Shown here: positions 8,861 to 16,895 of the stretch, piece after piece
Numbering within the stretch: the stretch's first letter is position 1
Layout: each line of letters begins with the position of its first letter
Notes under the pieces: model-generated
What the model saw: the letters and a program-made list of their open reading frames with translations, nothing else
Told to the model about the DNA's origin: nothing
Databases searched by the model: none
Made by a program: the position numbers and the translations under genes
Assembly (NCBI RefSeq): GCF_023715465.1
Contig: NZ_JAMBOE010000009.1
Span: forward strand, 186,001 to 250,000
DNA: 64,000 nucleotides
Reading direction: 5' to 3'
DNA from: Paenibacillus macerans
GTDB taxonomy: Bacteria; Bacillota; Bacilli; Paenibacillales; Paenibacillaceae

Positions 8861-8940
8861 TGGATGGAGCCATATAGCGGGTCACAAGGTACAATAGGTC
8901 TCGTTGGTCAAGTTGAGTGGATAGGAAGGGGGTGCGCCTT

Positions 8941-9561
8941 ATGCTGGGAGCTGCCTTGCATGGTTTTGTGCTGGCTTTTGGACTGATTTTGCCGCTGGGC
9001 GCCCAAAATGTGTTCGTTTTTAATCAAGGAGCTTCGGGACGCAAGCTGGTTCGGGCTTTTCCGGCTGTTTTGACGGCGTCCTTATGCGATACGGCGTTGA
9101 TTTTGCTGGCGGTGCTGGGCGTGTCGGTGATCGTTTTGTCGGCCGTTTGGCTGAAAACGGCGCTGTTTGCGGCAGGCGCCTGTTTTATGGTCTACATGGG
9201 CTGGTCGATCTGGCGGACCGTACCGCGTCAGGCTGATGACGAAGCTTCAGGCCTGCCTGCCCGAAAGCAGGCGCTGTTCGCTATGTCGGTATCGCTGCTG
9301 AATCCGCATGCGATCCTCGATACGGTCGGCGTGATCGGAACGAGCTCGCTCGGATACGCAGGAAGCGCCAAATGGTCGTTCACGCTGGCGACGATTCTGG
9401 TGTCGTGGCTCTGGTTTTTCGGTTTGGCTTTAGCGGGAAAGATGCTCGGGGGACTCGATCGCGGCGGGCGGATTCAAGCGGTGATCAACCGGATCTCCGC
9501 GCTGATCGTATGGGGAATGGCGGTGTATTTGCTGTACAGCGCGGCTTCGGTATTCGTATAA
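8941..9561 (+). CDS. LysE-family amino-acid exporter
   Basis: A 206-residue membrane protein with about six spans. The N-terminus GAALHGFVLAFGLILPLGAQNVFVFNQGA matches the conserved PxGPxN-type start of LysE/ArgO exporters, and NPHAILDTVGVIGTSS is the second family signature. ATG 8941 lies 8 nt after AGGAAGGGGG; the upstream in-frame GTG would overlap this site. It exports basic or other amino acids across the membrane and is probably controlled by the divergent MocR regulator. Confidence 0.9.
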   Translation: MLGAALHGFVLAFGLILPLGAQNVFVFNQGASGRKLVRAFPAVLTASLCDTALILLAVLGVSVIVLSAVWLKTALFAAGACFMVYMGWSIWRTVPRQADDEASGLPARKQALFAMSVSLLNPHAILDTVGVIGTSSLGYAGSAKWSFTLATILVSWLWFFGLALAGKMLGGLDRGGRIQAVINRISALIVWGMAVYLLYSAASVFV

Positions 9562-9658
9562 CACACGCTTTTGTCCGCCAAGATTGCCGCCTGCCGCCGC
9601 AAGTTTACTCCTTGGTATGCCGCTTTTTCAACGGGCGTCCGGCATCGGGCTCTCCAGC

Positions 9659-9693
9659 TTGCTTATCGGTCATGAAAGTACCATAATGGTACT
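9659..9693 (+). promoter_or_regulatory. Nitroreductase promoter overlapped by a 17-bp perfect palindrome
   Basis: TTGCTT (9659-9664) and CATAAT (9682-9687) are 17 nt apart. The palindrome AGTACCATAATGGTACT (9677-9693) covers the -10 box, the expected place for a repressor site. Confidence 0.6.
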
Positions 9694-9747
9694 GGAATAG
9701 GGATCAAGCGGTTCAATCTATTAAAGCAGGGTTGGGAGTGAAATAGC

Positions 9748-10500
9748 ATGAATGAGACGAACGAAACGATATCATTGCTAATGGCCCATCGTTCGATCCG
9801 GAAGTTCAGCGGGCAGCCGGTGAGCCGGGAGCAGGTTGAAACGATCGTTGCTGCGGGGCAAATGGCCTCCAGTTCAAGCAACGTGCAGGCTTACACGGTC
9901 ATTGCGGTAAACGACCCGGAGCGCAAAAAAACGCTGGCCGCGTTGTGCGGCAATCAGGCTTACGTGGAGCAGTGCCCCGTATTTTTGGTTTGGTGCGGGG
10001 ATTTATCGCGGTTAAAACATGCGGCTGAACGGCACCTTCCCGCACAGGAAACGTATGAAGGAGCGGTGGAAAACTTCATCGTCGCCACAGTAGACGCCGC
10101 GCTGGCAGCGCAAAATGCCGCCGTCGCCGCAGAATCCCTGGAACTGGGCATCGTGTATATCGGCGGAATACGCAATCAGAGCGCCAAGGTGGCGGAGTTG
10201 CTCGGCTTGCCGGATTTGGTTTATCCCCTGTTTGGGATGTGCCTGGGGGTTCCGGACCAAGAGCCGGGGCAACGCCCGCGGCTTCCGCAGGAGGCCGTTT
10301 TGCATTGGAACGGGTACGACGTTTCCCGGGAAGAGGAGCATGTTGCCGTCTATGACGAGATCATGTCCAAGTATCTGCGCGAGCGGACAGGCGGGGCCAA
10401 AGATACGCCTTGGTCCGTGTTGATGGCGGAAAAACTCGCTCAGCCCTCCCGGCTCCACATGCGTGAATTTTTACGGGAGCGGGGATTTGAATTAAAATAG
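9748..10500 (+). CDS. NfsA/NfrA-type FMN nitroreductase
   Basis: A 250-residue nitroreductase of the NfsA/FRP group. The N-terminus LLMAHRSIRKFSGQPVSREQVETIV holds the FMN-phosphate-binding Arg motif, and SSSSNVQAYTVI and GIVYIGGIRNQ are further family signatures. Such enzymes use NADPH to reduce flavins, quinones or nitro compounds in the cytoplasm. It is preceded by GGGAGTG, has its own promoter with a palindromic operator, and is followed by a strong terminator, so it is a single-gene unit. A role in quinone or electrophile stress is likely by family but not shown by the sequence. Confidence 0.9.
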   Translation: MNETNETISLLMAHRSIRKFSGQPVSREQVETIVAAGQMASSSSNVQAYTVIAVNDPERKKTLAALCGNQAYVEQCPVFLVWCGDLSRLKHAAERHLPAQETYEGAVENFIVATVDAALAAQNAAVAAESLELGIVYIGGIRNQSAKVAELLGLPDLVYPLFGMCLGVPDQEPGQRPRLPQEAVLHWNGYDVSREEEHVAVYDEIMSKYLRERTGGAKDTPWSVLMAEKLAQPSRLHMREFLRERGFELK

Positions 10501-10509
10501 TTTTCCATG

Positions 10510-10542
10510 AAAAAAACCTGCAAAGCGCTTGCAGGTTTTTTT
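10510..10542 (+). terminator. Rho-independent terminator
   Basis: AAAAAACCTGCAA pairs with CTTGCAGGTTTTTT around a short AGCG loop, 10 nt after the nitroreductase stop. Confidence 0.9.
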
Positions 10543-10601
10543 GCGTTTTATTAGCGATGTGTCAAGGCATTGCTGTGGTGTGGCGAAAATGCGCACGAGA
10601 A

Positions 10602-10795
10602 TCTAACGGTTGCAGCAGCGGCTATTTTCCGGAAAAAGACCTTTTCTAAATTCTAACGGTTGTGAGCGTCATTAATTGCCTGAATCTAAGCAAAATTAGC
10701 CAGGTTTCAGTGAAATAAGCTCCATGGCAACCGTTACAATTTGAAATCAACGTTTTTGGAGCAAATAGCGCTTGTGGCAACCGTTAGAATATTAG
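10602..10795. repeat. Four-word intergenic element, TAACGGTTGCCA family
   Basis: The word TCTAACGGTTG occurs at 10602 and 10652, and its complement (GCAACCGTTA/GCAACCGTTAGA) ends the words starting near 10714 and 10764. The starts are spaced 50, 62 and 50 nt. Each word extends to about 28 nt and ends in a CGCTATTT-like block. Copies with the same word are at 50989 (opposite orientation) and 58005. Confidence 0.9.
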
Positions 10796-10864
10796 TGCAG
10801 CTGGAAAAAGTATCTTTTCAAATCGCTAAACAGCATCCGAAGAACGCTGCCGGCCTCCAAAACG

Positions 10865-11689
10865 TCAGATCCCGTAAAAACGGCGGGTATTCTCGTAAAG
10901 CGCTGCGGCGGCTTCCGACGGGGCGATTCCGCGAATACCGGCCCAGGCGGCAGCGACGTGCCCCACCATCGCAGGATGGGTGAGCCGGCCGGAGAAAGGC
11001 CCTTCAAAAGGCCAGGGGCCGTCGGTTTCGGCCATCACCAGGTCGGCCGGATACATACGGGCCAACTCCTGAATGTCCCGCTCGTACAGGATATCCGGCG
11101 TGAACGAGACGTAATAGCCGCGTTCGGCCATGCGGCGTATGGTTTGCGCTGAACCTTTAAACCAATGAAAATGAGCCCGGGTCAGCCCGTGGCGTTCCAG
11201 CATGTCGCAGACGAGGTCGGCATCTTCATAAACGGCGTGCAGCACAACGGGTTTATCCAAATGTTTTGCCGCAAGCATCAGCCTCTCCAGCAGGTCGAAG
11301 TAAGGTTCGAGAGCGAAGGGCCGGCCTGTCCCGGGCGCTTCTGTTCGCAAATAGTAGGGGAGCCCGATTTCGCCGACGGCAATCATTTCGTTGGCATGCT
11401 CCTCCATCCAGTCCAAGAGGCGGCTTGCTTCGTCTGCGGACGGCACGGGCTGTTCGGGATGATAGCCGAACGCCGGATAGACGAGGCCAGGGAAGCGCTC
11501 CGCAAGTGACAAATTGAGCCGGGAGGAAGCCAGGTTCATCGATACGGCGATGAGAGCTTCCACTTTGTTTCCCGGCATCTCCTGCAGCAGCTTTTCCCGG
11601 TCTGCCTCGTCGTATAAATCTATATGAACGTGAGCATCGATCTTCGGCCACAACGTTTCCGGCGGTAACGCTTGCAGATGGGACGACAT
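10865..11689 (-). CDS. TatD-family metal-dependent hydrolase
   Basis: A protein of about 274 residues with metal-ligand motifs of the TatD amidohydrolase barrel: DAHVHIDLYD, GEIGLPY, VVLHAVYEDAD, ARAHFHWFKGS-like and MAETDGPW. The start MSSHLQALPPE follows GAAAGGAGCGGATAAT; an upstream in-frame ATG has no ribosome site. Family members are Mg-dependent deoxyribonucleases or related phosphoesterases. It is transcribed away from the recombinase. Its exact substrate is unknown, and it is more divergent than housekeeping TatD (YabD). Confidence 0.85.
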   Translation of the reverse strand: MSSHLQALPPETLWPKIDAHVHIDLYDEADREKLLQEMPGNKVEALIAVSMNLASSRLNLSLAERFPGLVYPAFGYHPEQPVPSADEASRLLDWMEEHANEMIAVGEIGLPYYLRTEAPGTGRPFALEPYFDLLERLMLAAKHLDKPVVLHAVYEDADLVCDMLERHGLTRAHFHWFKGSAQTIRRMAERGYYVSFTPDILYERDIQELARMYPADLVMAETDGPWPFEGPFSGRLTHPAMVGHVAAAWAGIRGIAPSEAAAALYENTRRFYGI

Positions 11690-11846
11690 ATTATCCGCTC
11701 CTTTCAAGCGGCGGTGTATGCCCCTAATTATACCTCCTTGTATAGGCATATGTCAGCGCGGAACAGCGCTTTGCAATCCATGAAAACAACTTTGCAAGCT
11801 GATTTTTACCGTGATCTCACATATTTTCTTATGACAAAATTATTCA

Positions 11847-11872
11847 TGTCGTACAATAACAATTATGCGACA
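11847..11872. repeat. Left copy of a dif-like recombination site
   Basis: The 26-bp site consists of arm TGTCGTACAAT, spacer AACA and arm ATTATGCGACA. The two arms are inverted and match at 9 of 11 positions, the arrangement bound by a pair of tyrosine recombinase monomers. The exact reverse complement lies at 12996-13021; the match extends to 27 bp if 11846/13022 are included. A TACAAT box inside this site could serve as the -10 of the recombinase gene. Confidence 0.85.
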
Positions 11873-11904
11873 CTATACATCGCCAACAGGAGGTACACAA
11901 GATA

Positions 11905-12870
11905 ATGCAACAGAACTTTTTGACTGCAGTTACCAAACAATATCCGTTCCATTTTTCAAAACAAGACTATCAAGACGAGCAGATGATCCAAATGTTTTTG
12001 ACCGCTTGCTCAAATGCCCCGAATACACGTAAAAATTACTACCGTGCGTTGGAACAATTCAGGCGTTTTTTATCGGGCATGCCGCTTAAGGATGTGACCT
12101 GGAGGGAAATCGAAGCTTACAAAATTTATTTGACGCACGGGATTTACCGCGAGTCCGGAAAACCGCTGGCACCCGCAAGCGTCGCGGCATTCATAGCGCC
12201 CTTGAAATCTTTTTATAAATGGGGAAGCGACCGGGGCATTGGAATTTTCGACCATAATCCGACCCAAAACATCCGAATCCCGACAACGGTCATCACGAGC
12301 CGGAAGCATTATTTGACGCGGAACGAAGTAGGCAAGTTGCTGAACAGTTTGCGGAAAGAGAGCCTCCGGAACTACCTTATCGGTCTGTCCCTTGTGCTGC
12401 TTGGTCTGCGCGTTTCGGAACTGACCGGGATAAAGTGGGGCGACTTTCATACGGATCCGACGGAAACCTCGATCTGGTTAACGATTTCCCACGCCAAGAG
12501 GGGCAAAAGCAGAGAGGTCAAAATTCCTCCGCAGTTATGGAGATTGTATCAGCATCATGCTCAAAATCTGTCGAATTGTGACGAACCGGAAGCAGAGTTG
12601 CGGATTTTTCCGATTACGCCAAGGCAAATTGAACGCATCATTAAACGTGCAGCCCAGCGGAGCAACATCAGTAAAGAACCGACGCCGCACTGGCTGCGCC
12701 ATACGAACGCGACGCTCGCCCTGCTTCAGGGAGCATCGCTGCAGCAAGTGCAAGAAACGCTCGGGCACGCGCATATAAACACGACACAACGCTATCTTCA
12801 CACCGTGGAGCAAATGAAAAAAGCAGCCCCCGATTTCGTTCAGGACTGCCTGAAGGAGTTCATAGAATGA
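11905..12870 (+). CDS. Tyrosine site-specific recombinase (XerC/D-like), candidate invertase
   Basis: A 321-residue integrase-family protein. Residues 20-120 are a SAM-like core-binding domain (NAPNTRKNYYRALEQFRRFL). The catalytic domain shows all six expected residues: Arg169 (LGLRVSELTG), Lys198 (HAKRGKSREV), His262 and Arg265 (HWLRH), His288 (LGHAH) and nucleophile Tyr297 (TTQRYLHT). The ATG follows an ideal AGGAGGT site at 9 nt. The gene is AT-richer than its neighbours, suggesting acquisition. It stands alone, without excisionase or phage genes, and lies entirely between two inverted copies of a dif-like site. The simplest reading is a recombinase that inverts the segment carrying its own gene. 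Confidence 0.92.
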   Translation: MQQNFLTAVTKQYPFHFSKQDYQDEQMIQMFLTACSNAPNTRKNYYRALEQFRRFLSGMPLKDVTWREIEAYKIYLTHGIYRESGKPLAPASVAAFIAPLKSFYKWGSDRGIGIFDHNPTQNIRIPTTVITSRKHYLTRNEVGKLLNSLRKESLRNYLIGLSLVLLGLRVSELTGIKWGDFHTDPTETSIWLTISHAKRGKSREVKIPPQLWRLYQHHAQNLSNCDEPEAELRIFPITPRQIERIIKRAAQRSNISKEPTPHWLRHTNATLALLQGASLQQVQETLGHAHINTTQRYLHTVEQMKKAAPDFVQDCLKEFIE

Positions 12871-12909
12871 AAATAATAGTTCTTTTTCTCTATTTCAGGA
12901 CTAATATTA

Positions 12910-12938
12910 ATGCAAAATTCGCTCTTTTGTCCTATAAT
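12910..12938 (+). promoter_or_regulatory. Possible outward promoter inside the invertible segment
   Basis: A perfect TATAAT box (12933-12938) lies between the recombinase stop and the right recombination site and points toward the HD-GYP gene. The -35 region (around ATGCAA) is poor, so this is only a candidate. Confidence 0.35.
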
Positions 12939-12995
12939 GTAACATAAATGAATTACAATCCTTGCCACATTTCGACCATTTTCTTCCTCGATTTA

Positions 12996-13021
12996 TGTCG
13001 CATAATTGTTATTGTACGACA
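12996..13021. repeat. Right copy of the dif-like recombination site, inverted
   Basis: The exact reverse complement of 11847-11872: arm TGTCGCATAAT, spacer TGTT, arm ATTGTACGACA. Inverted orientation predicts inversion rather than excision. Confidence 0.85.
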
Positions 13022-13182
13022 TTTACCGTTTTTTGACCGTGGGCTCTGCAATGATCGGGGGATGCGCGGTGAAAGTTGACGGAAAATAGTGATTTTTTCT
13101 TATTGACCTGCAACGTTGATGTTAGAAAAACCACCTGGGAATATGACGGGCAAGTGACGACACAGGGTTTAGGGGGCAAAAC

Positions 13183-13806
13183 TTGTTGATTGGTCCGAGT
13201 GAATTCGTGGATGACTTGTATACGGATAATAACCCCGACGCGGTGAAGTGGTTTGAAATGCTTATGCGAAAACATCCAGAAACCTATCATCATTGCGTCC
13301 GGGTAGCCATGCTTGCGGAGAAGATTGCGGAGCCGCTGGGCATCGGTGGAGCGGAGAAGGACAGTTTAATACGAGGCTGCTTCATGCACGACATCGGGAA
13401 AACGATGATCCCGCGCGAAATTATCGAGCATCGCGGGCCATTGACGCAGCAGCAGTGGAATATTATCAAGCTTCATCCGGTGGTTGGCGCCGAATTGGTG
13501 GAGGTAAATCCGGCCTTTGGACCGGATGTTGTCGCAATCGTTCGCTGGCATCACGAGCGCTGGGACGGAGGCGGGTATCCCGACGGTTTAAAGGGGGAGG
13601 AGATCCCTTATAACGCGCGGGTCTGTTCCGTTGTCGACGCGTTTGATTCCATGACATCGGACAGGCATTACCGCCTGAAAAGGCTGACGATGAGCGAGGC
13701 CAAACTGGAGCTGCTGCGGCACAGCGAAACTCAATTTGACCCCGACATCGTCCACGCATTGATGAAGCTTTCCGACGACATGTTGAACATTTTTTCGTTG
13801 CTTTAA
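13183..13806 (+). CDS. HD-GYP domain protein, candidate cyclic-di-GMP phosphodiesterase
   Basis: A 207-residue stand-alone HD-GYP domain. His69-Asp70 lie in CFMHDIGKTMIP, the second histidine cluster is HPVVGAEL and RWHHERWDGGGYPDGLKGEEIP, and the GYP triplet is at about residues 131-133. The metal ligands expected for hydrolysis of c-di-GMP are present, and no receiver or membrane domain is attached. I chose TTG 13183, 6 nt after AGGGGG; TTG 13186 is also possible. It lies immediately downstream of the recombinase cassette, and a GGDEF cyclase is encoded 4 kb further on. Its stop overlaps the stop of the convergent thiamine ATPase gene by 4 nt. Confidence 0.9.
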   Translation: MLIGPSEFVDDLYTDNNPDAVKWFEMLMRKHPETYHHCVRVAMLAEKIAEPLGIGGAEKDSLIRGCFMHDIGKTMIPREIIEHRGPLTQQQWNIIKLHPVVGAELVEVNPAFGPDVVAIVRWHHERWDGGGYPDGLKGEEIPYNARVCSVVDAFDSMTSDRHYRLKRLTMSEAKLELLRHSETQFDPDIVHALMKLSDDMLNIFSLL

Positions 13807-14606
13807 TTTTGACGCTGCTGCTCGGCCGCCATGCGCTGGGCGATGTCGCGCTTTAGTTCGAGGAACATCGGGTCTTCGGCCACATCCTCGCGGCGCGGGC
13901 GGGAAAATGGGACCTTAACGGTATGCAGCACCCTGGCCGGACGGCCCGAGAACAAATAAATCGTATCCGACAACATCAGCGCTTCGTCTATGCTGTGTGT
14001 GATCAGCAGGACGGAGCGTTTGTTTTCCTCCCACATTTCCAGCAGCCAGCGCTGCATGTCGCTGCGCGTCAAGGCATCCAGCGCGCTGAAAGGCTCGTCC
14101 AGGCACATGACCTCCTGGGGAGCAAGCAGTCCCCGCAGGAAGGAAGCCCGCTGCTGCATACCGCCGGACAGCGTATGGGGATACGCTTTTTCAAAGCCGC
14201 CCAGTCCCGCTTTCCGCAGCCATTCCCGTACCTCCCCCCGCGAGCCCGCGCGCTTCATTCCGGCAATTTCCCGCGCGAGCCCGACGTTATCCTCGATGCT
14301 TCGCCACGGAAAAAGCGCCGGCTGCTGCGGCACATAGCTGATGTGGCCGCGTTGTCCGGTCACCTTGCTGCCCTGCAGACAGACCTCTCCCTGATCGGGG
14401 GCGGTTAAACCGCCGATAATGTGGAACAAGGTGCTTTTGCCGCAGCCGGACGGGCCGATGATCGAGACGAACTCGCCGGCGTGCACCTCCAGCGAGATAT
14501 CGCGCAGCACAGGGACCTCCTTGCGCCGTTCACGAAACGTTTTGTGGATATGGCGCACCTCAAGCGCTAAGGGGGCTGCCGTTTTTTCTTCGGTATGAAT
14601 ATTCAT
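13803..14606 (-). CDS. thiZ: ABC transporter ATPase for thiamine precursor uptake (ThiZ-like)
   Basis: An ABC ATPase of about 267 residues: Walker A GPSGCGKST, Q-loop YVPQQPALFPW, signature LSGGMQQRASFLRG, Walker B VMCLDEPFSALD and H-loop ITHSIDEAL. It belongs to the SsuB/TauB/ThiZ subgroup. The ATG at 14606 (MNIHTEEK) follows AAAGGGG with 10 nt spacing; the longer frame would overlap the permease. It is the last gene of a leftward operon that starts behind a TPP riboswitch, which identifies the substrate as a thiamine pyrimidine precursor such as HMP. Confidence 0.9.
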   Translation of the reverse strand: MNIHTEEKTAAPLALEVRHIHKTFRERRKEVPVLRDISLEVHAGEFVSIIGPSGCGKSTLFHIIGGLTAPDQGEVCLQGSKVTGQRGHISYVPQQPALFPWRSIEDNVGLAREIAGMKRAGSRGEVREWLRKAGLGGFEKAYPHTLSGGMQQRASFLRGLLAPQEVMCLDEPFSALDALTRSDMQRWLLEMWEENKRSVLLITHSIDEALMLSDTIYLFSGRPARVLHTVKVPFSRPRREDVAEDPMFLELKRDIAQRMAAEQQRQN

Positions 14607-14611
14607 GCGAG

Positions 14612-15376
14612 CTAATCCCCTTTCTGCTTGTAGCGGACCAGCCATTTTTCGAGCAGGGCGACGCAGACGAACATGGCCAGGCTGATCACGACGATAATGG
14701 CGATGGCAACGAAAATTTTATCCGTGCGAAACGACGATTTTTGCAGCAGCATATAATAGCCGATCCCCTTGTCCGCGCCGATCCATTCGGCGATGACGGC
14801 CCCCATCACGCTGTAGGTCGCGGCGATTTTTACACCGGAAAGAATGGCGGGAAGGGCATAGGGGACTTCCAGTTTGCGAAAAATCTGGCCTTTGGACGCC
14901 CCGATCATCCGCATATAGTTCAGCATCACCCGGTCCGTCCGGTTCAGTCCGTCCATGGCGGCAACGGCCACGGGGAAAAAGCAGACAAGCGTAATGACGA
15001 TGATTTTGGGCAGCATACCGAAGCCAAACCAGATCATAAGCAGCGGGGCCAGTGCGATGGTGGGCACGTTTTGGCTCAAGATGATCAACGGATAAAGCGA
15101 TGCTTTCAGAAATGGCACATAATGCAGCGCAAAAGCGACCAGCAGACCAACCAGCGTGCCGATGGCGAATCCAGCCAACATCAGGCGCAGCGTGGCGAAG
15201 GTGTGCTCCTTTAGACCGGCTGATTCGGCAGCCGCTTCTCGTCCAATGTCGAGCGGGCTGGGCAAAATCCATTGATCAATATTGAACCAGACCGTGGCCC
15301 CTTGCCAAATGAGCAAAAACAGGATGACCGCCGTAAGCGGCGGCCATACGCTGTTCCACAGGCTGCGGAAATTCAT
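14612..15376 (-). CDS. thiX: ABC transporter permease for thiamine precursor (ThiX-like)
   Basis: A 254-residue permease of the SsuC/TauC/ThiX family with about six spans and the family segment ILSQNVPTIALAPLLMIWFGFG. The EAA-like loop is GASKGQIFRKLEVPYALP. Its start overlaps the stop of the preceding 97-residue gene by 4 nt, and its stop lies 5 nt before the ATPase start, so the genes are translationally linked. It is under the upstream TPP riboswitch. Confidence 0.9.
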   Translation of the reverse strand: MNFRSLWNSVWPPLTAVILFLLIWQGATVWFNIDQWILPSPLDIGREAAAESAGLKEHTFATLRLMLAGFAIGTLVGLLVAFALHYVPFLKASLYPLIILSQNVPTIALAPLLMIWFGFGMLPKIIVITLVCFFPVAVAAMDGLNRTDRVMLNYMRMIGASKGQIFRKLEVPYALPAILSGVKIAATYSVMGAVIAEWIGADKGIGYYMLLQKSSFRTDKIFVAIAIIVVISLAMFVCVALLEKWLVRYKQKGD

Positions 15377-15666
15377 GGACGGTATTTCTCGGTCAGCTTA
15401 TCCATGCTGACGCCCTGCGGGTTGTAAGAAATTTTAATCTGCGAAATGATCCCCGTGCTGCCGAACTCGATGACCGCTTCGTTCATCTTTTTGACGATGG
15501 CCAGCAGCTCGTCCAAATCGCCCTCCATCGTGGTCTCCAGCGGATTCACCTGATATTTGACCCCGGAGGCCTGAATGACCTCGATCGCGCGGTCGACATA
15601 CGGAATAACGTCTTCGCCGTTTGGCGTTTTCGGAATGATCTGAATGCTGAGCAGTGCATTTGGCAT
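15373..15666 (-). CDS. MTH1187-type thiamine-binding protein (Thiamine_BP, YqgV-like)
   Basis: A 97-residue protein beginning NALLSIQIIPKT, with the pattern of the Thiamine_BP (former DUF77) ferredoxin-like fold, residues PLETTMEGDLDELLAIVKKMNEAV and a C-terminal ISYNPQGVSM. The family binds thiamine or its pyrimidine, probably in the cytoplasm. Placement between the binding protein and permease genes of a TPP-riboswitch operon supports this. The precise role, sensor or carrier, is not settled. Confidence 0.85.
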   Translation of the reverse strand: MPNALLSIQIIPKTPNGEDVIPYVDRAIEVIQASGVKYQVNPLETTMEGDLDELLAIVKKMNEAVIEFGSTGIISQIKISYNPQGVSMDKLTEKYRP

Positions 15667-15703
15667 AAATTTAACATCCTTTCTCGGTTTTATTTCTCTT
15701 TAT

Positions 15704-16735
15704 TTACTCGGCGGCAGGCAAAAATTCGTTTGTAAACGCGGCGTCGACTTCAAGCGGCTTTTCCAGCAGCCCGCGCTCGTGCATCCAGTCGGAGTAGTTC
15801 TGCCATACTTCCTTCTTCTGTTCGCCCCAGCGGGCCGCGTCATCCCGGTATTTCGGGCTAAGCCATTTCTGGCTGGCGACGACCAGGTCATGATCAAGTT
15901 CAGGCACGGCCTTCAGCAAAATTTGCGCCGCTTCCTCGGGATGATCGATGGCGTAATTGTATCCTTTGGACACGGCGCGCATAAACGCTTTGACCAGCTC
16001 GGGATCGTTTGCGATCGTCTTCTCGTTCGTCACGATCACGGGCGTGTAATAGTCGAGCTTATCCGAGTAGTCCTTGACGTACAACATATCGAGCGGCTCG
16101 CCCCGGAGCTCCGCTTCAATGCCGGTCCAGGCGTAGAAGATCCAGGCGAAGTCGATGTCGCGCTTCACGGCGGTGAAGTAGTCGGCATCCCCGATGTTGA
16201 GGAATTTGACTTTGCCGACATCGGCGCCTTCCTGGTCCATGATGGACTTCATGACGGCTTCTTCTACCGGAGAGCCCCATCCGCCGTACGTTTTGCCTTC
16301 AAAATCCTTCGGCGATTTGATGTTTTTGCCGGCCGGAGCGGCGAAGCCGGAGGTGTTGTGCTGAATGACGGCCGCGATCGATACGAGCGGAACGCCTTGC
16401 GTCCGGCTTTGTGTGACGTTCTCCTGCACGCTGACGCCAAACGGGGCCTCGCCGGAAGCGACCATCGCTTCCGCGCCGCCGGCGCCCGGGAGCACGATAT
16501 CCACGTTCAGGCCTTCCTCCTTAAAATACCCTAGCTCTTTGGCGACGTATAGGCCGGTGTGGTTCGTGTTGGGGCTCCAATCGAGCACGAGCTTAACGTC
16601 GCGCGGCGCCTTGGCCCCTCCATTGTCCGCGGCGGCACCCGCAGCCGGATTGCCTTCGCTGCCGCCGCAGCCGGCCAGAACCAGCAGGAAGCAGGATAGG
16701 ACCGCCACGAGGGAAGCCCGCATGTTTTTCTTCAC
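15704..16735 (-). CDS. thiY: Thiamine pyrimidine ABC substrate-binding lipoprotein (ThiY, NMT1/THI5-like)
   Basis: A 343-residue lipoprotein. The signal peptide ends in VLAGC, with lipobox Cys near residue 23. The mature part shows KLVLDWSPNTNHTGLYVAKELGYFKEEGLNVDIVLPGAGG, a hallmark of the NMT1/THI5-like family that binds hydroxymethylpyrimidine-type ligands. It is the first gene after the TPP riboswitch and the extracellular receptor for the ThiXZ importer. Confidence 0.9.
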   Translation of the reverse strand: MKKNMRASLVAVLSCFLLVLAGCGGSEGNPAAGAAADNGGAKAPRDVKLVLDWSPNTNHTGLYVAKELGYFKEEGLNVDIVLPGAGGAEAMVASGEAPFGVSVQENVTQSRTQGVPLVSIAAVIQHNTSGFAAPAGKNIKSPKDFEGKTYGGWGSPVEEAVMKSIMDQEGADVGKVKFLNIGDADYFTAVKRDIDFAWIFYAWTGIEAELRGEPLDMLYVKDYSDKLDYYTPVIVTNEKTIANDPELVKAFMRAVSKGYNYAIDHPEEAAQILLKAVPELDHDLVVASQKWLSPKYRDDAARWGEQKKEVWQNYSDWMHERGLLEKPLEVDAAFTNEFLPAAE

Positions 16736-16831
16736 AGCAAATTCTCTCCCTTTTTATCGTTAAATTTCCGCAGTTTGTTCATTTATAACCTGGATACGTC
16801 CGAAAGCTTCCTGACGTCAGGTCCGGACAAC

Positions 16832-16856
16832 AAAAAAACGTCCCGGTCGGGACGCT
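16832..16856 (-). terminator. Riboswitch-linked intrinsic terminator
   Basis: Read leftward, GCGTCCCG pairs with CGGGACG and is followed by a T run. It lies between the TPP aptamer and thiY, so it is the likely expression platform: ligand binding allows the terminator to form. Confidence 0.8.
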
Positions 16857-16895
16857 GATAGGCTGGCGGAATGAAATTCATTAACATGTTTCATC

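Noticed and set aside
11905-12870. Prophage or integrative element integrase
   Set aside because: No phage, conjugation or cargo genes flank it, and the attachment-like sites are inverted rather than direct, so excision is not expected.
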